Source of the DNA: Microbispora rosea
GTDB lineage: Bacteria; Actinomycetota; Actinomycetes; Streptosporangiales; Streptosporangiaceae
DNA length: 61,818 bases
Assembly: GCF_900156315.1 (NCBI RefSeq)
Contig: NZ_FTNI01000041.1
Span: 1 to 61,818, forward strand
Reading direction: 5' to 3'
Positions 51,952-61,288 of the stretch are shown in pieces. The position numbers were made by a program, and so were the translations under genes. The notes under the pieces were generated by a model. That model did no database searches, was not told where the DNA came from, and saw only the letters and a program-made list of their open reading frames with translations. How positions within the stretch are numbered: the stretch's first letter is position 1; every line of letters starts with the position of its first letter.

Positions 51952-52781
51952 CCGGCTGGCTCGCTGCACTGGCCGGCGCAACGCTCGTCGCGGGACCTCT
52001 GCTCGCCATCACGGGAATGCGCCGAGCCCCGGTACGGCCTCCGCACCCGGCACTGCGGCTGCCGCGGATACCGGCGATTCCCACGGCCGTGGCTGCGGGA
52101 GTTCTCGTGCTGACATGGTGGCTGACGGGGTGGCCGGTCGCCGCCCTCGGGGCTGCCGCGGGTGCTGTGACGCTGCCGCGGATGCTCAGCGCCCGCGGCA
52201 GCGGGCGGCGGATCGAGCGCCTGGAGGCACTTCAGACGTGGACCCGCCATCTGGCCGACGTGCTGGGTGGCAGCGCGGGCATCGAGGAGGCGTTGCAGTC
52301 CAGCGCGGACAACCCGCCGCCGGCGATCGCAGCCGAAGTGCGGGCGCTGGCGCGGCGGCTCGCCTATCGCACTCCGACCGAGCAGGCCTTGCGAGCGTTC
52401 GCCGATGACCTGAACGACCCGACCGGGGATGTGATCGCCGCAGCGCTGATCCTCGCCTGCCGCGCCCGTGGCAAGGGACTGCGGGAGGTCCTCCAGGGCC
52501 TTGCCCGTACGGTGGCCAAGGACGTGGCCGCACGGCGGGAAATCGACGCCGAGCGGGCCACCCATCGCACGACCGCCCGATGGGTCATCGGCGCACTGCT
52601 CGGATACACGGCCTTTGCGCTGGTCAACCGGGCCTATGTCGCCCCGTTCGGAACGGTCGGCGGCCAGCTCGTTCTCGGCATCGTGATCGCGCTGTACGCG
52701 GGTGCCTTCATGTGGCTGCACCGCCTGACCAGAGCGCCGAAGGGACATCGCTTCCTCAACCCCGCAGGTGATCCATCGTGA
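51948..52781 (+). CDS. tadB: TadB-like inner-membrane platform protein (T2SF domain)
   Basis: 277 residues starting in the ATGA overlap at 51948. TMs near residues 4-22 and 46-72; the T2SF domain contains LEALQTWTRHLADVLGGSAG and LILACRARGKGLREVL; two TMs at the end. It forms the membrane platform with TadC. Confidence 0.92.
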   Translation: MTGWLAALAGATLVAGPLLAITGMRRAPVRPPHPALRLPRIPAIPTAVAAGVLVLTWWLTGWPVAALGAAAGAVTLPRMLSARGSGRRIERLEALQTWTRHLADVLGGSAGIEEALQSSADNPPPAIAAEVRALARRLAYRTPTEQALRAFADDLNDPTGDVIAAALILACRARGKGLREVLQGLARTVAKDVAARREIDAERATHRTTARWVIGALLGYTAFALVNRAYVAPFGTVGGQLVLGIVIALYAGAFMWLHRLTRAPKGHRFLNPAGDPS

Positions 52782-53647
52782 TAGCGCTGGTGCTGACCTG
52801 CGGGGCATTGATCGGCCTCGGCGGAGCCCTCGCCATCCTGGCGGTCTTCCCCGCTCCGCCCGCGCTCGCACCGGCGATGGAACGGCTCAGGCCGGGTGGG
52901 AGCCGCAGCGAGCCGGATGGGGACTGGCGGTCGCGCATGGCGCGGAAACTGTCCGGAACAGTAATCGGCGCGCGCATCCCGCAGGCGGAGCTGGCGGTGC
53001 TCGGCAAGACGGCCGATGACTACCTCACTCAGAAGGGCGCGATGATCGGGCTCGGGGCAGCTGGTCCGGTCGTCTTCTGGGCGTGGTGCGCACTGCTCGG
53101 CGTCGCCCTTCCCTGGCCGGTCTCATGGGGAGCATGCCTGGCCTTCGCCGTCGCCGCGTTCTTCGCCCCCGACGCCTCGATACGCGGCCAGGCCGCCGAG
53201 GGGCGGGCGGCATTCCGGCTGGCCATCGTGGCGTACCTGGATCTGGTGGCGCTCGCTCGCGCGGCAGGATCGGGGCCGGCTGAGGCGCTGGAGTCGGCCG
53301 CCAAGGTCGGCGGAGGGTGGACCTTCCAGCGGTTGTCCCTCGCGCTGGACCCCGCACGGCGAGCCACCGCGAGCGCATGGGATGAGCTCACCCGGCTGTC
53401 CGAGGAGATCCACGTTCCCGAGCTCGCCGACCTGGCTGCCATCGCCCGGCTCGCCGGAACTCACGGCGCCGGCATCCTCGACACCCTCATGGCCAAGGCC
53501 CAGTCCCTGCGCGAGGTCGAACTGTCGGCCGAGGTGTCCAAGGCCAAATCCCGTACCGAGACCATCACCGTCCCGATGGCCCTCTCGGTCCTCGGGTTCC
53601 TGCTGCTGCTCGGCTATCCCGCCTTCGCGCGGATGACCGGCGGCTGA
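52778..53647 (+). CDS. tadC: TadC-like inner-membrane platform protein (T2SF domain)
   Basis: 289 residues from GTG 52778 (4-bp overlap). First TM near 3-20, TMs at ~88-125, a cytosolic T2SF part with YLDLVALARAAGSGPAEAL and LAGTHGAGILDTLMAKA, and the last TM before TGG. Second platform subunit. Confidence 0.92.
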   Translation: MIALVLTCGALIGLGGALAILAVFPAPPALAPAMERLRPGGSRSEPDGDWRSRMARKLSGTVIGARIPQAELAVLGKTADDYLTQKGAMIGLGAAGPVVFWAWCALLGVALPWPVSWGACLAFAVAAFFAPDASIRGQAAEGRAAFRLAIVAYLDLVALARAAGSGPAEALESAAKVGGGWTFQRLSLALDPARRATASAWDELTRLSEEIHVPELADLAAIARLAGTHGAGILDTLMAKAQSLREVELSAEVSKAKSRTETITVPMALSVLGFLLLLGYPAFARMTGG

Positions 53648-53668
53648 CCCTTTCGGAGGTACCCACCG

Positions 53669-53881
53669 ATGATCTACAGAGCCATGCTCGCGCTGGCCGT
53701 ACAGCTGGAGCGGATGTCGCTGGTTGTCAATCGGTACGCGCAGCGGCGCGGCGCGAACCCTGAACGCGGTGGTTCGACGGTCGAATGGGTGATCATCGCA
53801 GCCGTGGTGTTCCTGCTGGCCATCGCCGTAGGCGCGAAAATCACGTCCGTCGTCAACGAGCAGCTCGCCAAGATCAAATGA
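53669..53881 (+). CDS. Flp-type pilin-like protein
   Basis: 70 residues with GGAGG 13 bases ahead of the ATG. The pilin-type processing site GGSTVEWVIIAAVVF has the Glu at mature position +4/+5 and a hydrophobic helix, then a short tail VVNEQLAKIK. Major pilin candidate of the locus. No prepilin peptidase gene (TadV) is in the window. Confidence 0.8.
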   Translation: MIYRAMLALAVQLERMSLVVNRYAQRRGANPERGGSTVEWVIIAAVVFLLAIAVGAKITSVVNEQLAKIK

Positions 53882-54252
53882 GCGGGCGTGAGCGAGGATC
53901 AGCGACGCTGGAGGCCGCGCTGGTCTATCCCGCGCTCCTCCTGCTAGTCCTGCTCACAATCAACGCCGCGTTGTGGTTCCATGCCCGGAACCTCGCGTTG
54001 GCGGCGGCTCAGGAAGGACTGCGAGCCGGGCGGGCGTACGGCTCCAGCCTTTCCGCCGGCCAGGCGACAGCCGAACGCTTCATACGGCAGGTCGGCGGCT
54101 CGTTCCTCACCTCCGCGAAGGTCAGCGTCGAGCGCACCGCGGACAGCCTCAGCGTGGCGGTCAGCGGCCAGGCGATCAGCCTGATTCCGCTGTTGCCCCT
54201 CCATGTCGAGCAGGTCGCCCGGGCCCCGGTGGAGAAGTGGACATCCGAATGA
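53878..54252 (+). CDS. TadE-like pseudopilin
   Basis: 124 residues starting in an ATGA overlap. MSGRERGSATLEAALVYPALL is the TadE N-terminus with the conserved Glu in the hydrophobic helix; FHARNLALAAAQEGLRAGR follows. Minor pilin of the Tad locus. Confidence 0.9.
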   Translation: MSGRERGSATLEAALVYPALLLLVLLTINAALWFHARNLALAAAQEGLRAGRAYGSSLSAGQATAERFIRQVGGSFLTSAKVSVERTADSLSVAVSGQAISLIPLLPLHVEQVARAPVEKWTSE

Positions 54253-54680
54253 CGGACCTGCGTGAGCGCGGCTCGATGGCCTTGGAGACGGCGATCATCG
54301 CGCCCGCTCTGGTTGCTGCGCTGCTGATGGTGGTCGGGCTGGGCCGTGTCACGCTCGCCCATGGCGCCATCGACGCCGCGGCGCGGGACGCGGCCCGCCA
54401 GGCTTCCATGGCCCGCGATCCAGCCGCGGCACGATCGGCCGCTCTGTCCAGTGCGCGGGCGGCGCTCGACCGTGAAGGACTGGCGTGCTCGCCATCGGTA
54501 ACGGTCGACACGACAGGGTTCTCCACTCCGCTGGGGAGGCCTGCTGTCGTGCTCGCTCGTGTCACTTGTGACGTTGACCTGGCCGACCTCGCCGTGCCTG
54601 GAGTTTTCGGATCCAAGCGCCTGACCAGCAGCTTCAGCAGCCCGATCGACCCGCACCGCGCAAGGAGCGGACAGCCGTGA
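54249..54680 (+). CDS. TadE/TadF-like pseudopilin
   Basis: 143 residues, 4-bp overlap with the gene before. ERGSMALETAIIAPALVAAL with the helix Glu, then RVTLAHGAIDAAARDAARQ, which matches the TadE/F family. The C-terminal part holds two Cys. Confidence 0.9.
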   Translation: MTDLRERGSMALETAIIAPALVAALLMVVGLGRVTLAHGAIDAAARDAARQASMARDPAAARSAALSSARAALDREGLACSPSVTVDTTGFSTPLGRPAVVLARVTCDVDLADLAVPGVFGSKRLTSSFSSPIDPHRARSGQP

Positions 54681-55096
54681 CCCGGACCGAGGAGCGAGGC
54701 TCCGTCACCGCGTTCACCGCGGTGCTCGGCCTGGCGCTGCTGATCTGCGCCGGACTCGTCGTGGACGGCGGAGCCAAGATCCAGGCATACCGCGAGGCGT
54801 ACGCCGTGGCCGAGGAGGCCGCCCGCGCCGGAGCCGGGCAGGTGGACATCGACCACGCCTACGCCGGCGGCCGATTCGAGATCGACACCTCCAAGGCGTT
54901 GGCCGCCGCCCGGGCCTACCTGTCCTCCAGCGGGCACTCGGGCAACGCCTCCCTATCCGGCAACCGCACGGTCCAGGTGACCGTCACGGTGTCCCGGCCC
55001 ACCATGCTGATCTCCCTGATCGGGATCGGCAGCGTGACCGCCACAGCCAGCGCCTCAGCGCGCATGTTCCAGGGCATCGAGCAAGGACGATCATGA
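54677..55096 (+). CDS. TadG/Rv3660-type pilus-locus protein
   Basis: 139 residues from GTG 54677 (overlap). ERGSVTAFTAVLGLALLICAG and GLVVDGGAKIQAYREAY are those of the small TadG-like proteins with one N-terminal TM; the exterior part is a beta-rich domain (NRTVQVTVTVSRP). Likely a minor pilin or a pilus accessory factor. Confidence 0.85.
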   Translation: MTRTEERGSVTAFTAVLGLALLICAGLVVDGGAKIQAYREAYAVAEEAARAGAGQVDIDHAYAGGRFEIDTSKALAAARAYLSSSGHSGNASLSGNRTVQVTVTVSRPTMLISLIGIGSVTATASASARMFQGIEQGRS

Positions 55097-57822
55097 CGAT
55101 GTACGGGCTGCGTCACCCCATCCTCGCCAAGGCGGCGGCGGTCGCGGTGCTTACTGGGCTGCTCGCGGGAATCCCCGCCATCCTGCTGACCTTCTTCTGG
55201 CCGGTGGACCTGCCCACTCTCGACGACCTTGCCACACCCGCCGAACCCGTTGTGATCAAGACGCTCCTGCTCGCGACCGTATGGACGTGCTGGGCCCTGT
55301 TCGCCGGGGCTGTGATCGTCGAGTTGGTGGCAACGGCCCGCGCCAGGCGCGGGAGGGTGCACATGCCGTTCCAGCGGCTGGCGGCCTACCTGATCACCAC
55401 GATCACCATGGCGACCACAGCTCCGGTTGCCGCATCCCGCGGAACCATTCCGGCGGCAGCGGTGGTAGTCGCACCGGCGGCCTTGCCCTCGCACCAACTG
55501 ACGGCGGCCGAGCCGAAGACCTCGGAGCCGGCCAAGCCGTACGCGACCTATGTGGTCCAGCCGAGAGACACGCTCTGGACGATCGCCGACAAGCAGCTCG
55601 GAGACCCGATGCGCTACCGGGAGATCGTCACGCTGAACCAGGGACGCACCATGGACGACGGGCAGACCTTCACCCGAGGAGACTGGCTGAGACCCGGATG
55701 GACCCTACGTCTGCCCGACGACGCCGCCAGGAAGGAACCTCGCTCACCCCAACGCACCCATACCGTCAGGCCGGGCGAAAGCCTGTGGGAGATCGCCGAA
55801 CAGCACCTCGGAGACGGCAAGCGATACAAAGAGATCTTCAGGCTGAACAGAGATAGGCCGCAGCCGGACGGCGCCCGACTGACCGATCCTGACGTGCTGG
55901 TATCCGGATGGCACCTCGTCCTACCCGAACGCGAACAGAACGCCAGTAAGGCCGATCCGACCCACGACCGAGCCCTTTCGCCTCTTCCCACGACTACAAC
56001 GGCAACGCGGCAACCCGCTCACCACGAAGACGCCTCACCTCTTCCCACGGCGGAGTTCTCGCCGCAGGCGAGGAGATCGGCCGTCTGTTCCAGCGTGGTC
56101 GTGCTGCCCGAAGGCGGCATGATGGCCATCTCCTTCGCCGCGGGCGTGGCCGTCGCGCTCGCCTCCGCCCGGCTCCGCCATCGGCGACGCCTACGGGTTC
56201 CGGCCGTCGACGAGCCGCTCAGCGTGCCCGCCCCCGAACCGCAGGCGCCCGCCGTACGAGCGCTGGAGCAGTCACACCGCCGCAGCTTCGCCGAATCGGA
56301 AGATGGTCCGCCGGAGGATTTCGAATTGGTCACCTCCGCGTTCTCCATCGACCCGCCGCTCATGCTCAAAGCCGGGATCCGCGGCGAGGCACCCGTCTCC
56401 CTGGAACTCTCCGGGCTCAATCTGGCGCTGACTGGTCCGGGAGCCGAAGACTGCGTACGAGCGATCGTGCTCGACCTCCTCACCCAGGCCGACCAGCACC
56501 GCACCGAGATCGTCATCCCCTCCCAGGACGCCGTACGGTGGTTCGGCGAGACCATCACCACGCTGACCGGCCACCTGCCGGGCCTCCGGCTGGTCGCCCC
56601 CCTGGACGAAGCCATCGACCACCTGGAGGAACAGTTCGTCGCCCGCCGTCGCATCCTCCGCGACCACGACACCGACGACATCCCCCAGCTCCGCGAGGCT
56701 GAGCCCGGCGAGCCGTTGCCCGCGCTGCTGCTGACCGCCTGCGCTGCCGATGGCCACGCGTACCTGGACACCCTCATGAGCTTGGGGTCCACCTTCGGCG
56801 TCGGGTCCGTCCTGATAGGGCGATCGTCGTCCGGAACCACCTGCGAGATCGACCAGGACCACCGAGTAGCCGAGGCGACCGGCACGCTGGCGAAGGAACT
56901 CCGCGACGTCACGCTGTTCCACATGCCGGCCAATGCGGCGGCGACAGTGCTCGACACACTCGCCGCCGGGAACGGTATGCCTGCCGAGCCAACCGAGAAG
57001 CCGACAGAACTCGAGGTCCCGCCACCCAGCACCGCACCCCAGCCGGTCCGGTTCGCCATCCTCGGCGCACCGGTCATCGAGGTAAGCGGCACGCCGGTGG
57101 ACATCTCCGGCCGCGCCAAAGCGCTGGAGCTGTTCGTCCTCCTGGCCGTCTACCCCAAGGGCCTGGATCGCGAGGAGATCTGCGAGCATCTCTGGCCGGA
57201 TCTGGAGGAAACGCTGGCCGGGTACCGCTTCCACGCCGCACTTAAGGACCTGCGCGCCGCGCTGCGCGGTGCCTCCGGCCTGGGCGAGAAGGAAGCCAGT
57301 TTCATCGAACGAAGCGGCAAGACGTACCGCATCGAGGCGCAGCGCGTCGACGTGGACCTGTGGGCCTTCCACCGCGCGCTCGCGGACGCGCGTATCGCCG
57401 GGGACGACGAGGCCAAGACAGCCGCGCTGGAAGTGGTTGCAAGGTTGTGCCAGGGACGCCTGTGCCAGGGCCTCAAGTACGACTGGCTCGATCAGGACCA
57501 CCGCTGGCCGCTGACCGTGGCCAGTGTGAAGGCCCTCCTTCAGCTCGGAGTGCTTCACGAACGCGCAGGGCGGAACGAGCGCGCGCTGGAGGTCTACGAC
57601 CAGGCATGCAGTCTCGACCCGGACATGGAGAGCGCAGCCAGGTCCGTCATCCGGCTCCTGATCGAGCTCGGCCGCACTGACGAAGCCCGCATGCGCGCTC
57701 GCCATCTGAAGGCCCGCCTCGATGCCCTCGGGGTGCAGTGTTCCTCCGAAACCCAAGCCCTTCTGGACCGGATGAACTCGGCTTCAGAGCGGCCGATCAG
57801 GCTTCAGTCTCCACGGGCTTAA
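55093..57822 (+). CDS. Membrane LysM-BTAD protein, last gene of the pilus operon
   Basis: 909 residues. Three TMs in the first 115 residues, an exterior part with two LysM domains at about 150-207 (VVQPRDTLWTIADKQLGD) and 220-277 (HTVRPGESLWEIAEQHLGD), a fourth TM near 335-355, a cytosolic part of ~300 residues, and a C-terminal winged-helix/BTAD module as in SARP regulators: RFAILGAPVIEVSG, REEICEHLWPDLEE and the TPR-like FHRALADARIAG. It can bind peptidoglycan outside and presumably DNA or a partner inside. Common in actinomycete Tad loci; exact role unknown. Confidence 0.9.
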   Translation: MTMYGLRHPILAKAAAVAVLTGLLAGIPAILLTFFWPVDLPTLDDLATPAEPVVIKTLLLATVWTCWALFAGAVIVELVATARARRGRVHMPFQRLAAYLITTITMATTAPVAASRGTIPAAAVVVAPAALPSHQLTAAEPKTSEPAKPYATYVVQPRDTLWTIADKQLGDPMRYREIVTLNQGRTMDDGQTFTRGDWLRPGWTLRLPDDAARKEPRSPQRTHTVRPGESLWEIAEQHLGDGKRYKEIFRLNRDRPQPDGARLTDPDVLVSGWHLVLPEREQNASKADPTHDRALSPLPTTTTATRQPAHHEDASPLPTAEFSPQARRSAVCSSVVVLPEGGMMAISFAAGVAVALASARLRHRRRLRVPAVDEPLSVPAPEPQAPAVRALEQSHRRSFAESEDGPPEDFELVTSAFSIDPPLMLKAGIRGEAPVSLELSGLNLALTGPGAEDCVRAIVLDLLTQADQHRTEIVIPSQDAVRWFGETITTLTGHLPGLRLVAPLDEAIDHLEEQFVARRRILRDHDTDDIPQLREAEPGEPLPALLLTACAADGHAYLDTLMSLGSTFGVGSVLIGRSSSGTTCEIDQDHRVAEATGTLAKELRDVTLFHMPANAAATVLDTLAAGNGMPAEPTEKPTELEVPPPSTAPQPVRFAILGAPVIEVSGTPVDISGRAKALELFVLLAVYPKGLDREEICEHLWPDLEETLAGYRFHAALKDLRAALRGASGLGEKEASFIERSGKTYRIEAQRVDVDLWAFHRALADARIAGDDEAKTAALEVVARLCQGRLCQGLKYDWLDQDHRWPLTVASVKALLQLGVLHERAGRNERALEVYDQACSLDPDMESAARSVIRLLIELGRTDEARMRARHLKARLDALGVQCSSETQALLDRMNSASERPIRLQSPRA

Positions 57823-57843
57823 TGGCGGCACTGCTGCAAGCGG

Positions 57844-57886
57844 AGAGGGCACCACCCTCTGGAGGGGGCTACGGGTCGAATCCGTA
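57844..57886 (+). ncRNA. Two hairpins resembling a tRNA anticodon arm and T arm
   Basis: AGAGG-GCACCAC-CCTCT at 57844-57860 (5-bp stem, 7-nt loop), nine bases, then TACGG-GTCGAAT-CCGTA at 57870-57886 with a T-loop-like GTCGAAT. No acceptor or D arm fits around them. It may be the 3' half of a tRNA left at an attachment site, or a structured 3' UTR of the pilus mRNA. Confidence 0.35.
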
Positions 57887-57926
57887 CGGACGATAAAGGG
57901 CCAAGCGTCGACACGGGAGCAGGAAC

Positions 57927-57956
57927 AACCACCGACCGACGTCGGTGGTTTTCGGT
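57927..57956 (+). terminator. Terminator of the pilus operon
   Basis: AACCACCGAC, loop CGAC, GTCGGTGGTT: a perfect 10-bp stem running into TTTTCGG. It closes the transcript that ends with the LysM-BTAD gene. The remaining bases to 58127 show nothing else. Confidence 0.85.
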
Positions 57957-58127
57957 TTGGAGGGCCTGGCTGACGAGACGCGGGGCTGTCGCTTTCCTGC
58001 CCGGCACCCCAGGTGGCCAAGATCAGCGGACGAGACGACATGGGCGACCTGGCGCCGCCGGTTGGTTTGTCCACATGTCTGCCCGCCTGGTCAGCGAACG
58101 AGGTGAGCAGACTCCTCCGCGTTTCGC

Positions 58128-59114
58128 GTGAAGAAGCGAGAAGATGTCCCCGTGACGCGCCGCAAAGCCTCCGCGAAAGTAGCCGAAGAGGGTGTTACCC
58201 ACACCCGGCAGGCCATACAAGACGAGCTGGACTGGGTGTTTCGCGACCAGCCGACCGAGGACTACGGCATCGACGCGCAGACCGAGGTCGTCGACGGCGA
58301 GTACGTGCGCGGACGGCTGCTGGCGCTGCAGATCAAGAGCGGCACGAGCTGGTTCGAGGAAACCGGGCCAGGCGGCTGGTGGTTCCGGCCCGACGAGCAG
58401 CATGTGCAGTACTGGACGAACCACTCCCTGCCGGTGGCCGTGGTGCTGTACCACCCGGAGACGAAACGCTGCCACTGGCAGCTGGTCAACCGGGAGACGC
58501 TGGTCAAGACGTCGACCGGCGGCTGGAAGCTCCTGGTACCTGAGAGCCAGGTGCTGGATGCGAGCGCCCGGGAGCCGCTGCGGAAAGCCGCCGAGGGCGA
58601 TCCCTACGAGCTGCGCCTGCGCGAGCTGCGGCTTGCCAAGCCGTGGATGGAGCTGCTGGCCAGCGGCAAGCGGCTGGTGGTGGACATGGAGGAGTGGGTC
58701 AACAAGACCTCAGGGCGAGGTGACATTCGTCTAGGCGTAGATAACGAGGACGGCGAGAAGCCCGAGAAGCTGGCCAGTTGGGGCGTATTCCTTGGCCTCG
58801 CCAGCTACGCCGAGGCGGTGCCGAAGCTGTTCGCGTGGGCCGACGCCCAAGTGCACCCGGAGACGTACGACGGGACGGAGTATGACCAGTACAGAGCAGA
58901 CTGCTGTATTTGGGACGATGAGTACGAGCCCTTCGCGGAAGTGCCGTTCGAGGAGTGGAAGCGGGGTCTGGATACAGACCGGATCCGGCCGTACCGCAAT
59001 GGTGGCGGCGAGGTCGACTTCTACCGGCTTGAGCTGACGCTCAACGAGCTAGGCAAGGCATTCCTAGTGGTGGATAGGTTCGCGATGGAGGGTGAAAGGT
59101 TGCTGACCAGATAG
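58128..59114 (+). CDS. DUF4365 nuclease-like protein
   Basis: 328 residues from GTG 58128; GTG 58152 is an alternative start. Residues ~20-150 form the DUF4365 domain, a PD-(D/E)xK-like fold: EDYGIDAQTEVVDG supplies the acidic residues and LLALQIKSGTSWF the Q-x-K end. NHSLPVAVVLYHPETKR is also typical. The ~190-residue C-terminal part is unrelated to what I know. DUF4365 proteins occur in defence-associated and mobile regions. Target unknown. Confidence 0.8.
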   Translation: MKKREDVPVTRRKASAKVAEEGVTHTRQAIQDELDWVFRDQPTEDYGIDAQTEVVDGEYVRGRLLALQIKSGTSWFEETGPGGWWFRPDEQHVQYWTNHSLPVAVVLYHPETKRCHWQLVNRETLVKTSTGGWKLLVPESQVLDASAREPLRKAAEGDPYELRLRELRLAKPWMELLASGKRLVVDMEEWVNKTSGRGDIRLGVDNEDGEKPEKLASWGVFLGLASYAEAVPKLFAWADAQVHPETYDGTEYDQYRADCCIWDDEYEPFAEVPFEEWKRGLDTDRIRPYRNGGGEVDFYRLELTLNELGKAFLVVDRFAMEGERLLTR

Positions 59115-59149
59115 CCGCCATCTTAGAGCTCGCTGTCGGTCGCGCTGGG

Positions 59150-60037
59150 TCAGAGGGCGTGCCACCTGCGCGTGCTGTCTTCTGTCATGAGGGAGGACAG
59201 CCGGTTGAGCAGCTCCGTGCGGGCGGCGGGGTTGTGTTCAGCGCCGCGGATGAAGGCGCTGAGGCTGCGAACCTCACGGATCTGTGCCAGCAGGTTCAGG
59301 TCGCCGTCCTTCACTGGTTCGATTCCGTAGGCCGTACAGAAGTCGTGCCATAGGGAGTGCGGGTAGCCGAAGCGGCGGGGGCGCAGGTAGATGGGCATGA
59401 AGTCATAGGCGGGCGGGCCGACGCCGACGGAGTCCCAGTCGATGAGCACCCAGCCGCCTTCGTGATGAGGGAGAAGGTTGTTGGTGTGGGCGTCGCCGTG
59501 CACGATTCCCCACGGCAGCGTGGCCGCGAGCCGCGCGAAGCCCTCCTCCAACTCCACGCAACGCTCGACCAGCCAGTCCCGCTCGCTCTCCGACAGGACG
59601 GTGGACGCCCTCGCCTCGGCTGCGGTGCTCCCCACCGGGCGAATAGAGGGAAGCGGTAGAGGAGGCAGCGGATGACGGTGCAGCACGCGCAGCAGGCCGG
59701 CGAGGTGTGTGACGTCGGCCGGCCGTCCGTCGAGGGGCGGCAGATACTCCCAGAAGGTCGCCAAGTGGGTGCCGACGACCACGGGCTGGATCACGTCGAG
59801 CGGCCTCAGTGTGGGAAAGCCCTGCTCGGCGAGCCAGGCGGCGGTCTGGACGGCGATGCGCATGCGTTCCAGCGCCGAGGCGTTGCGGACACGGGCGACG
59901 GCGTTCTCCCGGGGCAAGTGGTAGATCGCGTTGGCGTGAACGCGCAGCAGGCGAGCACCATCATAATCGAGCCCGGCCTGTCGACAGGCGTCTACCAGGG
60001 CTGTCCTGTAGGGGGCGTCGACCGGCTGCGTACTCAT
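59150..60037 (-). CDS. APH-family phosphotransferase
   Basis: 295 residues from ATG 60037 (GTG 60073 is possible). GIVHGDAHTNNLLPH is the Brenner motif with catalytic Asp, and LIDWDSVGVGPPAYD the metal-binding DFG-like motif. An N-terminal lobe with VARVRNAS lies ahead. Small-molecule kinase; antibiotic resistance cannot be inferred. Confidence 0.88.
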   Translation of the reverse strand: MSTQPVDAPYRTALVDACRQAGLDYDGARLLRVHANAIYHLPRENAVARVRNASALERMRIAVQTAAWLAEQGFPTLRPLDVIQPVVVGTHLATFWEYLPPLDGRPADVTHLAGLLRVLHRHPLPPLPLPSIRPVGSTAAEARASTVLSESERDWLVERCVELEEGFARLAATLPWGIVHGDAHTNNLLPHHEGGWVLIDWDSVGVGPPAYDFMPIYLRPRRFGYPHSLWHDFCTAYGIEPVKDGDLNLLAQIREVRSLSAFIRGAEHNPAARTELLNRLSSLMTEDSTRRWHAL

Positions 60038-60106
60038 CGTGAGAGTTGGCGCTCCCCGTGTTGCCGGGCTCACCAGACGGCACTTTGTCGTCTGATCCCC
60101 GGAGCT

Positions 60107-61288
60107 CTACGCAACTCCGGCCAATTCATCATGCACGCGTTCATTGAACGCGACAACGCGAGGCTCCTTGGCCGGTAGCGATCGGCGGAAGCTCCGAAAC
60201 CGGCTGCGGACCCGGGTGGAGGCGATGGTTCCGGCGGTGGGGAGAGCCTGTTCCGCGACGGCCAAGGCGGCGTCGAGGTCGCCGGTCTTGAGATGGGCTG
60301 CAGCCAGGTTGAGCTGGCAGAACAGCCTGTCGCGGGCGCGGTCGGTGCTCTTGCCCGTGAGTGCTGCGTCGAGGTGGGGCAGCGCGGCGGTGGTGTCGCC
60401 GATCACGACCAGCGAGTGTGCTACCTCCGCCGCGAGTTCGGGCGGGTCGAAGTAGCCGATCCAGGCAGGCTCACCGCCGGGATCGCCGGTGTCGAGTTCC
60501 CGTTCGGCGGCGAGGAGGGCCTGGCGGCAGGCCGTGGCAGCGTGGGTGTCGCCTTTCTCGTACAGCCGGGCGCACGCGCGAGCCTCTGCGGCGTAGGCGA
60601 GTGCGCGTACGGCCGGTGTGGTGGCGGACAGGGCGACGTCATCATGGGCGGCACGCGCGAGGTAGAGGGCCTCGTCGGCGTGGTCGCGGTTGAGCGCCTG
60701 CTGGCTGAGCCGCACCAGCACGAACGCGTCGAAGCCCCGCGAGTCGGTGCCGGAAGCCTTGGCCAGACGCAACGCCTGGATGTAGTAGCGCTGGGCCAGG
60801 CCCTGCCGTTCGAGGTCGTAGGCCATCCATCCGGCCAGTTGCAGCATCTCGGCCGCTACAGCGAACAGGCTACGGCCCACGGCATCGGTGTAGCTGCTGC
60901 GCAGCAGAGGGGCCACGTGATCGTGCAGGTAGGTTGTCACCGCGCTGCGTACCAGTCCGCCGCCTCGGGCGTGGTCGAGCCCAGAGAACCATGCGCACGT
61001 CTCTCGGATCTGGGCGACCTGGCGGTGCGTCACATCCCGGCTTTCCGTCTGCCTGCCGGTTACCGAGTCGACCAGGCCGTACCGCCAGCCGGTGATGGCC
61101 TCGGAAACAGCGGGAGGGGCGAAGTCCAACGCGGCCAAGGCCCGGGCGCGTGCATGGTCCACCTCGCACGCCAGCAGCTCGGCGACGCATTCGACGGTGA
61201 TGGGCAGGGATCGCTCGTACCGCAGGGCGAGGTCGGAGACCGCCGGGGCGAAGGTCACCGGCCATGTCGATGTGAGGTCTCGGGACAT
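60107..61288 (-). CDS. TPR-containing regulator-like protein without DNA-binding domain
   Basis: 393 residues from ATG 61288. The body repeats helix pairs: GWMAYDLERQGLAQRYYIQ, AACARLYEKGD-like segments, HLDAALTGKSTDRARDRLFCQ. The family is normally an XRE regulator with an N-terminal helix-turn-helix followed by this TPR part; here the HTH is absent. It is next to an APH kinase on the same strand, a known pairing in actinomycetes. Confidence 0.8.
   Translation of the reverse strand: MSRDLTSTWPVTFAPAVSDLALRYERSLPITVECVAELLACEVDHARARALAALDFAPPAVSEAITGWRYGLVDSVTGRQTESRDVTHRQVAQIRETCAWFSGLDHARGGGLVRSAVTTYLHDHVAPLLRSSYTDAVGRSLFAVAAEMLQLAGWMAYDLERQGLAQRYYIQALRLAKASGTDSRGFDAFVLVRLSQQALNRDHADEALYLARAAHDDVALSATTPAVRALAYAAEARACARLYEKGDTHAATACRQALLAAERELDTGDPGGEPAWIGYFDPPELAAEVAHSLVVIGDTTAALPHLDAALTGKSTDRARDRLFCQLNLAAAHLKTGDLDAALAVAEQALPTAGTIASTRVRSRFRSFRRSLPAKEPRVVAFNERVHDELAGVA

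Noticed and set aside
57811..57894. A complete tRNA gene around the T-arm-like hairpin
   Set aside because: No acceptor stem (5' TCGTCCG would be needed) and no D arm; position 33 is not T.
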